64,000 bases of DNA, from the NCBI GenBank assembly GCA_019918135.1, contig WBZZ01003694.1, forward strand, positions 123,501 to 187,500, in the 5' to 3' direction. Under the pieces are notes generated by a model. That model was given only the letters and a program-made list of their open reading frames with translations, searched no databases and was not told where the DNA came from. This document shows, in pieces, positions 55,858 through 64,000 of the stretch. Positions within the stretch are counted from its first letter, which is position 1; each line of letters opens with the position of its first letter. The stretch is from Paulinella micropora (Eukaryota > Cercozoa > Imbricatea > Euglyphida > Paulinellidae). The translations under genes and the position numbers were made by a program.

Positions 55858-58800
55858 ATGGCCAGCGACATTGGCCGTCTACTACTCTCAATGGATTACA
55901 AATACGCGAAGCACGGAGCTACCACTGTGGCTCTTATGGGACAAGGTAGAATCGCCGAAGACCTGGACAATCCCCGTGGGAATGCCTCTTCGACGGGCTC
56001 TGGCCCGATGTCCCAGGATGGGAGGATGAGGGCTCGCGTATATGACGGAATTCCTGAACCACGTGGAGAGGCTATCTTAGCTGCGCCTCATCCTTCCTCC
56101 CCAAACCTGGCACACGGGTCGGCGCTTCAACATAAGGCGAGCGGCGCTATATGGCAGATGGCACCGCCGCCTCGACGGTACCGGCGGGTAGATCGGTACG
56201 ACAAGGACGGGCGTAATCTGATTGTCTGGGGGCTCTCAGAACGCGCCAATCTACAGGAGATCGCCTCCAAAATGAGCGGTCTTGGTCTGGTGGTCCCGGT
56301 AATGGAGTGGCAAGGCCAGCGAATGTCTCGTCACCTGGAGCTGGTCTACGAGGACGATGACAGCAGGCAGACGGCGTTGCAGCAACTCAAACATCTCAAA
56401 TTCTTCGGCAGAGGGGTCAATGTGGCCCTTGGGCGCAGGTTCAGGGACAGGGAACGTGTCCGAAGGCTTATTCGCATCCATCTGCGTGGGGAAGCGGCGG
56501 TCTGGAAGGAGAAGGCTGCGACGGGATATCGCGTCTTGCCTCTGCATGAAGAATGTGTCGATGATGTGCAGGTGGTGTCTTCGGAATTGGCTGCCGATGC
56601 ACCTAAGTGTGTGTCTGAGTGTGCTGATGTGCATGTGGTGCCCCTGCATTCGGCGGCCAGTGCAGTGGGGGACCAACCTGCGCAAGCACCTGCAGAGGGG
56701 GGCAGCACGAGGGCGGAAGCCAAGCGCGGCCGTCGGGTCCGGAAACGAGCCAAGAAGCACCGCTCCAAGCAGTTCGATACCGGCTTCAAGCTACTCGTCG
56801 CGAGTCACAACTGCCAGGGTAAAACGGGATACGACAACGTAGGCACGGCGGAATGGGCATCATTCTACAAGCACGAGGGCTGGCTAGTCATCGGGGCTCA
56901 GGAGCACCGCATGGGCAAGAAGCAACTTTCCAAATGCAGCCTGGATGGATTCCGGATTTTTGGAAAACCTGCGGAGGTCAGCGAGAAAAATCGCTGCAAG
57001 GGTGGGGTTCTATTCGCGGTGGCTAACTTCCTTGGTCCGTATTGCAACCTGGTGTCAGCCCCCGTCGACCACCGGCAGCAAGTGTGGCTGCGTATCGCCT
57101 CGGGTGTTACCGGCGCTCAGGATATCTATGTGGGCAACGGCTACTTTCCCCAGGAAACGCAGGAAGAAGAGTCGTCAGAGGCGTATGCGGCCTGGCAGGC
57201 AGCTATAGCTTTTTTTGGAGCCAAAGGTCTTGTGGTCACGGTGGCGGATGCCAACGCGAAGCTCGGGCCGGCATGCAGCCGAAAAGAGGAGGGCATCGTC
57301 GGTCAGCACGGGGAGGTCGATGATAAGGGAGCACCGGTACGTTCGGAGAACGGCAAGAGACTCGCGGCTGTCCTCGTCGCTACGGGCCTGCGAAATCTGA
57401 GCGGCTTCTCGTGCCCAGTGGAAGGGTCCTACTGGTGGTCCCGGCGTGAGCAGCGCGGCATGGGCACAGGCAAGCACCTCCTCGATTACATCTGCGCGTC
57501 GCCTGGCTTGGCATCTGGAGCAAAGTTCGGAGTATGCGAAGATGATCTTGATACGGACCACAAGGCAGTATGGGCCGAACTGACGTGGAGCGGCCAGCGC
57601 CGGCCAAAGCGGGCTGCGAAACCTTACAGGTCCTTTCGTGTTGATAAGCTTATTGGTGCTGGTGTCTCGGGTAATGATCACGCTGCGAAGCAAGCGCTGG
57701 ATTATCTACGCGACAAGTTCGATGACGTATTCCAGCATTGCCTACAGAAGCTTGGAGTGCATCAGCTGCCTGAGCTTGACCTATCGGGTGGTGCCGACAG
57801 CCAACGGGTGGTAGATGACGTCACCGAGCGAGTGGCGCAGTCCTTCCGAATGGCGGCGCACCGGGTCCTTGGCTCCAGATGTATACGACCCCGTTTCACC
57901 AACAATTGGTTCGACGGGGAGCTAAAGGAGCTCATTCAGCAGCGCCGGGAGGCCTACGCAGCATACAGGAGGGATGAATCGAATGCGGAAGCCCGTCTGA
58001 ATTGGCTACGGCTCCGCAAGCAAATTCGGAAGGCAACTCGGGCCAAGAAGTCCGCCTCCTTCAAGCAAGTGCAGGAAGAAGCGGTCAAATGTCAACGCGA
58101 GCAATCCTCAAAGCGCTTTTGGCTACTCGCGAAGCGGCTTGGCGGGGCACGCAGAACGAAGGTCTCCGCGCCGGTGCAAAGGGAGGATGCCTCACTGGCG
58201 TGTACGCTGCCGGAAAAGGTCGCTCGGTGGGAGGAATTTCGGAAAAATTCGGTGAAGCCACGGGAAAATCCGGCAAGTGCGGCTGTTGTGGTGGAGTGCT
58301 GTGCAGAAGCAGGCTCGTTGGAGTGGGAGGAAGCTGAAGCTAAGCGGCAGTTCCACTGGAACGATCGCTTCAGAGATGAGGTGGCCCGGGCTATGAAGGA
58401 GCACGAAGTAGGTGAAGACACTTGCGAAGAGCTGGACAAGCCGTTCACGCAAGAGGAGGTCCTTGCAAGGCAACGTGCCCTGAATAACCACAAAGCTTGT
58501 GGCGAGGACAAAGTGAAGAACGAGATGCTCAAGTATGGCGGCGCCTACATCAATGGCTACTTAACGCAGTACTTCAACTGGATTCGAGAAGCCGAGAGGA
58601 CTCCAAAAGCTGGGGCAAGGGAATCATCGTCAACATCCCCAAGGGTGGGGATCCTACGGATCCTGACAACTGGAGGGATATCTCGATTATTAGTTGCCTT
58701 GGTAAGCTGTATCTGTCCTTATTAGCTACTCGTCTAACGCTCTTCGTGGATGGCCCGGATAAGCTACGTCCAGAGCAGGGAGGCTTCCGCCCGGGGCGTC

Positions 58801-60965
58801 GCACTACGGATCAGGTCTTTACCCTTTGGCAGAGGTTGAAGGGGCGTCAGCAGCAGAAGCGGGAGTCGTATGTCCTGTTCGTCGATCTACGCAAGGCTTT
58901 CCCGTCTGTTTGGAGAGATGGCCTATTTGAGAGGCTCTGGAAGCTGGGTGTAAGGGGCAAGTTCTGGCGCACGCTACGCAGGTGCTACGAGCAGACTTCG
59001 TCGCAAGTGCTAGTTGATGGAGCACTCACCCCCGAAGTACTGGAGGGTGTAGGCGTCCAACAGGGGTCCCCTCTCTCTCCCACACTCTTCAACGTCTTTA
59101 TGGATGAGCTGTGTGATCGGCTGGCGAGTGCCCTCAAGATCACGGATGTGAAGCGGCTGAACGACATCAAGGCACTTCTATACGCGGACGACGTGGCCCT
59201 CATCGCTCACAGTCGCACCGAGCTCCAGAAGATGGTCAATGTTGTGGCCAAGTTCGCGGAAGATTACCGGCTGGAAGTCAAATTGAAGCCCGGCAAGACG
59301 GAAATCATGCCCATTTACACGTCGAGCAAGGCGAAACGACCAAGTATCAGGGAGCGAGGTGAGCCCGTGGTGTGGTTTCGCGGCCAGAAGCTTTGTGTCA
59401 CCAGTCAGTACAAGTACCTGGGAGTGGTTATCACCGACGACCTGAAGTGGAAGGAGCAGGCCCTGCGGGCTACGCGTGTCACTGAAGTCGCCACCGCAGG
59501 TTGGTACTCTTTGTGGTGTGCAGGTGAGATACAAGCTAGGTATCGTCTCATGTGCTGGAATCAACTTGTGGGGGCCAAGCTGAAGTACGCCTTCGATGTC
59601 TGGCGTGCCCCCGTATCGCAGCTCACCAAGCTGGAGGCAGCAATGCTGCGCCCCATGAGGATGATTCTCGGCATCAGCCCTAAGACAAGCAAGTGGATTA
59701 CACTCTTTCTGGCGCGCTCTTTGAGTGCGGAGCGTTTGCGGCGGGCGGCGCAACTGAAGTTCTATGGACGGCTGCGTGTTCTACCGGAGAAGCGATTTCC
59801 TGTCATCGCATCTCAAGTCAAATCCGACTGGACTGCGGAGGCCGAAGGCGCTATCAGGGACTCAATGGATCTACAACAAGGGCTTCAGGAGCTCCTAAAT
59901 AGCTCAGAGAAGGACCTCGAGGGTTGGTGTTCGACTGTGGACAAGTGGGCCCTTCAGCAGGACGTCAAGATGGTGCAGCAACTGATGTGGGACAAGCGAG
60001 AGGCAGGCAGCGATCTTACTGATGGCCTGCGAGTCATCCTAAGACAAGTCTTTGGAACTAAGGAGTTCCCAAGATGGGTAGCCCTTGATGATGCGCATTA
60101 TAATCTGCTTCGGAGAAGGTTGCTCAGCTGCAACAACCACCTTCGGTTGTACCGCAGCAAGTTGGTCAGTGGCATGTCCCCTCGCTGCTTCTGTTGTCAT
60201 GATGATGTCAATGAGTCCCTTGCGCACTTCTTATGGGATTGCCCCATGCATGAGGGGAGACGTAAGCAGCTGTTGCTGAGTATGCAGAGGCTCGGTGGCA
60301 TGGCTGTGGGGGGTGCTGAGGGGGATGGAGGGAGTGAGGAGGGGGGTGAGGTCGTAGGCGGTGAGGTTGTGGTGGAGGATGTGTTGCTTGGGCGGGAGCG
60401 GGAGGGCTCTGTGCGGCAGAGTTGGGATGATATGTCGCCTGTGGATCAATCACGATTGTTTTGTAAGCTTTTTCAGGGGAAGTCGCGCTTCCGCAGTAAC
60501 TTTAGGCTTGCTGCGTTGTTAGGGGTTACAGCGTTGCGTCCCCCTCCAAAGTTGGATGTGTTGTTTGGATCATATGTGTCTGAGTGTTGGTCTGCTAGGG
60601 AGGGTAAAAGGGAGGAGCTTGGGGTGGAGGATGGGGGCGAGGAGGTGATTGACCTCACTGAGGTTCCATCAGCTTCTGTCCCACCCTCTCCCCCAAGTGA
60701 CGTTGATGTTGCGCGGCGCGGCCGTCCGCGCAATGTGGACGTCCTGGCTAGAGAGAGGGGTTCGGGAGCGCAGCGTAGTGACTCCGAGTTCTTCTCTTCA
60801 GCTAACACCCTCGCATCTAGCTCTTCATGCACTTCACAGCCCCCATCTGCCCCTGCTGTTGCTGTTGCTGCTATGTCTGTTTGGTGTTCTGACAATGCGT
60901 TGGGATCGGCTGACTCCGGTGACCCAATGGAGGCATATGTCCAGGATCTGGATCTGATGCTATAG
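55858..60965 (+). pseudogene. LINE polyprotein: RRM-like, endonuclease, RT, CCHC; one base missing
   Basis: Start ATG 55858; an upstream in-frame TAA is at 55840-55842. Residues ~119-200 (NLIVWGL...) look like an RNA-recognition fold as in LINE ORF1 proteins, followed by a basic linker. The endonuclease has SHNCQG (Asn 318), GAQEH, a VADANAKLG core, LDYI and TDH (567-568). RT has NNHKACGEDKV, GFRPGRRTTDQV, FVDLRKAFPSVW, QQGSPLSPTLFN and YADD at 59181-59192. The C-terminus has C-x2-C-x9-H-x4-C from 60186. The frame changes near 58608-58612, between PKA and WGKG. Adding one base gives exactly 1,703 codons including the stop, so a single base is missing. No RNase H seen. Confidence 0.9.
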
Positions 60966-61002
60966 TCTGAGGAAGCCTATTATTATTATTATTATTATTA
61001 TG

Positions 61003-61030
61003 ATTCAGTATGCCTTAGAGGAAGCATATC
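61003..61030 (+). repeat. R3 3'-end remnant
   Basis: ATTCAGTATGCCTTAGAGGA matches the end of R3 copies (CATCAGTATGCCTAAGAGGA). It follows the LINE tail. Confidence 0.6.
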
Positions 61031-61113
61031 TTTCTTCTCGGAGTGTTGACTGTGATGTATTTGAGGGTAACACCTGATGATAAAAACTTAGTCACGCTTG
61101 TTTATCAGAGCTC

Positions 61114-61525
61114 CAGCCCAATGGCCTTACGGCGTTAAACTGTGATGCCAACTCAAAACCATCTGGTGGATGATGCTGGGGAGGAGGGTCGTTGGGCGCC
61201 TGTCGAAGATCTTAAACTCCGCCATGCCGGTTGATAGCCCGTGGACCCAGCGGATACCAAATTGTTATGGGTGGGGTTTTGAGGTAGTTCTAGCATTATG
61301 CTTGGTGTACGCACTTGCACATTCGGCAACGTTTTGCAAGAGGTTGTTGGGACTGCGGAATAACCTCGGCTTAGTGTAGTCTTGCCCTCAGGAGCTCCAT
61401 CGGTGGCCCCTATAATCAGTCGAGAGACTGACTAGGTGGGGATGGCACCTCGAACAAGGGCATGGAGGCTCATGTCCGGAAACGGATCGTGCCATCAGCT
61501 GCATCAGTATGCCTAAGAGGAAGCA
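61114..61525 (+). mobile_element. R3 repeat, copy a, with (ATT)n tail
   Basis: Starts CAGCCCAATGGCC, ends GCCTAAGAGGAAGCAT followed by (ATT)n. Matches 62371-62760 over most of its length. Non-coding. The first 11 bases resemble a weak tRNA A box, but no B box was found. Confidence 0.75.
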
Positions 61526-61554
<29 letters not shown>

Positions 61555-61556
<2 letters not shown>

Positions 61557-61654
61557 GACTGACACGGGGGGGGTGGAGGACCTCGAACAAGGGTATTGGA
61601 GGCTTATGTCCGTTGAGGATATGCCATTAGCTGCATCAGTACGCCTCAGATATA
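61555..61654 (+). mobile_element. R3 repeat, 5'-truncated copy b
   Basis: Begins at ACTGACACGGGG inside the R3 body, ends CATCAGTACGCCTCAGATATAG, then (TTA)n. Confidence 0.75.
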
Positions 61655-61699
<45 letters not shown>

Positions 61700-61700
61700 T

Positions 61701-61966
61701 GGACACCTTGATAGCCCAGTGGTCAAGTTCTACCATCTGGGCCCTGTCGCCAGTTCGATTCCCGTCGGTGCCACCAGTATTTTCATTGAACATACCGCTC
61801 CGTCTGGACCAGTATTTTCATTGAACATACCGGTCCGTCTGGAAGTGTTGGAACTGCCCTTGCGGGGGTGTCATTAGAGCCTATCGTCAATTCTTCGTAC
61901 TCCCCTCACGGGTGAGACGATGGAGGCGCATGTGCAGATTTGCATCAGCCATTGACAGAGAAGCAC

Positions 61967-61967
<1 letters not shown>
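61701..61967 (+). mobile_element. tRNA-derived SINE, long form (P8)
   Basis: Same duplication variant as P4 and P7; head reads GGACACCTTG. Confidence 0.9.
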
Positions 61968-62029
<62 letters not shown>

Positions 62030-62261
62030 GGACACCGTGATAGCCCAGTGGTCAAGTTCTACCATCTGGGCCCTGTCGCCAGTTCAATTCCCGTCGGTGC
62101 CACCAGTATTTTCATTGAACATACCGGCCCGTCTGGAAGTGTTGGAACTGCCCTTGCGGGGGTGTCATTAGAGCCTATCGTCAATTCTTCGTACTCCCCT
62201 CACGGGTGAGACGATGGAGGCGCATGTGCAGATTTGCATCAGCCATTGACAGAGAAGCACT
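62030..62261 (+). mobile_element. tRNA-derived SINE, short form (P9)
   Basis: B box AGTTCAATTCC, as in P6; GATTTGC end variant. Confidence 0.9.
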
Positions 62262-62282
62262 ATTATTATTATTATTATTATT

Positions 62283-62331
62283 GATGGAGGCGCATGTGCA
62301 GATTTGCATCAGCCATTGACAGAGAAGCACT
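62283..62331 (+). mobile_element. SINE 3' fragment (P9b)
   Basis: The last 49 bases only, inserted in the (ATT)n tail of P9. Confidence 0.85.
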
Positions 62332-62334
62332 ATT

Positions 62335-62365
<31 letters not shown>

Positions 62366-62370
62366 TTATT

Positions 62371-62760
62371 CAGCCCAATGGCCTCAAGGCATTAAACTGT
62401 GACGCCAACTCATAACCCTTTGGTGGTAGATGCTGGGGAGGAGGGTCGTTGCGCGCGTAAAAGATCTTAAACTCCGCATATGCTGGTTGATAGCCCAGGA
62501 CCCAGCAGACACCAGATTGTTATGGGTGGGGTTTCGAGGCAGCTCTAGCAACCGCGCTTGGTGTATGCACTTGCACATTCGGTGACGTCTTGCATGAGGT
62601 TGCTGGGACTGCGGAATAACCTCGGCTTAGTGCAGTCTTGCCCTCAGGAGCTCCATCGGTGGCCCCGATCATCAGGCGAGAGACTGACACGGGGGGGTGG
62701 AGGACCTCGAACAAGGGTATTGGAGTTTTATGTCCGTTGAGGATATGCCATTAGCTGCAT
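62371..62760 (+). mobile_element. R3 repeat, copy c, joined to a SINE
   Basis: Homologous to copy a from CAGCCCAATGGCC on. Its 3' end is replaced at GCTGCATCA by the inside of the SINE head. Confidence 0.8.
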
Positions 62761-63005
62761 CAAGTTCTACCATCTGGGCCCTGTCGCCAGTTCGATTCCC
62801 GTCGGTGCCACCAGTATTTTCATTGAACATACCGGTCTATTTCTGGACCAGTATTTTCATTGAACATACCGGCCCGTCTGGAAGTGTTGGAACTGCCCTT
62901 GCGGGGGTGTCATTAGAGCTTATCGTCAATTCTTCGTACTCCCCTCACGGGTGAGACGATGGAGGCGCATGTGCAGAAATGCATCAGCCATTGACAGAGA
63001 AGCAC

Positions 63006-63006
<1 letters not shown>
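62760..63006 (+). mobile_element. SINE lacking its first ~22 bases (P10), fused to R3
   Basis: Starts at TCAAGTTCTACC, without the A box, directly after R3 sequence with a TCA overlap. Contains the P1-type body duplication and a normal end. Confidence 0.85.
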
Positions 63007-63043
<37 letters not shown>

Positions 63044-63045
63044 GT

Positions 63046-63317
63046 GGCACCGCGATAGCCCAGTGGTTAAGGTCTACCATCTGGGACCTGTCGCCAGTTC
63101 GATTCCCGTCGGTGCCAGTATTTTTAAAGGACATTTTCTGTGAAAGTATTGGTCTGTCTGGAAGGTTTGGAGCTGCCTTGCGGGAGTGTCAGTAGAGCCT
63201 ATCGTCAAATCTTCGTACTCTCAGTAGAGCCTATCGTCAAATCTTCGTACTCCCCTCACGGGTGAGACGATGGAGGCACATGTGCAGAAATGCATTCGCC
63301 ATTGACTGAGAAGCACT
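63046..63317 (+). mobile_element. tRNA-derived SINE, subtype II (P11)
   Basis: The 72-base head (63046-63117) has a perfect 7-bp acceptor stem (GGCACCG/CGGTGCC) ending in A, closer to a tRNA than the other copies. The T stem does not pair and there are three extra bases before the A box, so it is not a functional tRNA gene. The body holds a 30-base duplication (CAGTAGAGCCTATCGTC). Partner of M1. Confidence 0.87.
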
Positions 63318-64000
63318 ATTATTATTATTATTATTTTTATTACTTTTAATATTATTATTATTTTTGTTTCTATTTTTACCTTTCTTCTTTCTTTTCTTTT
63401 TCATTTTTTTCCCCTTTAGTTTTCATTTTCTTTTTCGTTTTTCCTATCTATTGCTGCTTGTTCTGGCATGGCTCTACTGTATGTTTATGCTTGTGGCTTG
63501 TGGAGTTTCTTCTGGTCTATGAGGGGGGTGGGGTGCGAAGTGGTTTGGCTCGACTAGCTTGAGGCTGCATGTCCATGACGTTGCCAGGCTTGGGCTGGTC
63601 CTTGTGGATACTGCAGCACTCGGCATAATCGCGTCGCGAGTACGCCACGTCGAGCCTTACTACGCTCTGCACACCACCCTCCTGGCTACGATAGCCTCCG
63701 GGTGCGAGCGAATTGCGTTAGGTGCTGCAGTTTCCTTAAGGGCTGTCTCTCACTGACTGTCAATTGATCTCACTTGCGCCCATGTTAGTTATGTCTTACT
63801 TTTTCTGGCACTTTCCGCTCTTACCTTCTAGTTCAGTATCGTCTCCCTTGCCACTGTCTGGCGTTATGTTTGCTTGTTTTGCTTTTTGTGTTTGTTGCTG
63901 CATCTATTGTTGCCTTTTTGTTATTTTTTTGTTTTGCTTTTGTTTCCTTTGTTTCGCTTGTTTGTCTGTTTCTTTTGTTTCTATTGTTTTTTGTTCTTGC
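63318..64000. other. ATT/T-rich tract and unassigned sequence
   Basis: ATT repeats and T-rich DNA to about 63,460, then mixed sequence and a T/G-rich end. A 65-codon plus-strand frame at 63559-63756 (MRLHVHDVARLGLV...) is not low-complexity but has no recognisable motif; it may be an exon fragment or chance. Confidence 0.4.

Larger units (their letters stand above)
54870..61001 (+). mobile_element. LINE (APE-type non-LTR retrotransposon), apparently full length
   Basis: About 6.1 kb: 5' UTR 54870-55857, one long coding region, a short 3' end (TCTGAGGAAGCCT) and an (ATT)n tail. The 5' end coincides with the 5' end of R2, supporting completeness. It sits in the (ATT)n tail of a SINE, so target-site duplications cannot be seen. 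Base composition is clearly more GC-rich than the Copia array. Confidence 0.88.

Noticed and set aside
63046..63117. Possible true tRNA gene
   Set aside because: The acceptor stem is perfect, but the T stem does not pair and three extra bases precede the A box. It continues into the SINE body.

Overview
This window is repeat-dense eukaryotic DNA. I see no host gene, rRNA, CRISPR or prokaryotic operon. The evidence is LTR and non-LTR retrotransposons, tRNA-derived SINEs, a TA-flanked MITE and long microsatellites. The organism cannot be named from this. A large, repeat-rich protist, algal or invertebrate genome would fit, but that is an impression and not a result.

Layout: (1) 1-1.9 kb: minus-strand remnant of a divergent Copia element (late Gag plus protease), joined head-to-head to the next region. 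(2) 1.9-45.5 kb: a head-to-tail array of six copies of one Ty1/copia-type element, period 7,243-7,249 bp, with neighbours sharing a single ~309-bp LTR. Unit 1 is 5'-truncated and older in its 5' part; units 2-6 are full length and near-identical. Unit 5 is closest to intact: a 998-codon Gag-protease frame followed by a pol frame broken by one missing C. (3) 45.5-47.1 kb: a diverged LTR, a 274-bp MITE and a 47-bp duplication. (4) 47.1-49.2 kb: minus-strand SINEs separated by (AAT)n, then a LINE-related non-autonomous element. (5) 49.2-52.5 kb: simple repeats plus about 1.2 kb of unrecognised DNA. (6) 52.5-54.8 kb: plus-strand SINEs separated by (ATT)n. (7) 54.9-61.0 kb: an apparently full-length GC-rich LINE (RRM-like region, APE-type endonuclease, reverse transcriptase, CCHC) broken by one missing base. 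(8) 61-63.3 kb: a third (ATT)n-tailed repeat family (R3) mixed with more SINEs. (9) 63.3-64 kb: T-rich and unassigned sequence.

How the parts work: in the Copia element Gag and protease form one frame that stops just after protease. Integrase, RT and RNase H lie in the -1 frame, with no in-frame ATG before the integrase zinc finger, in all six copies. This points to a ribosomal frameshift between protease and integrase. In the 3' part of the window the LINE, SINE and R3 families end in a similar short motif followed by (ATT)n, and nearly every copy also starts against (ATT)n. This suggests that the LINE machinery moves the short elements and inserts them into (ATT)n tracts.

Most observations come from reading and comparing the six units and the repeat copies by eye. 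Family names rest on motif recognition; no database search was possible.
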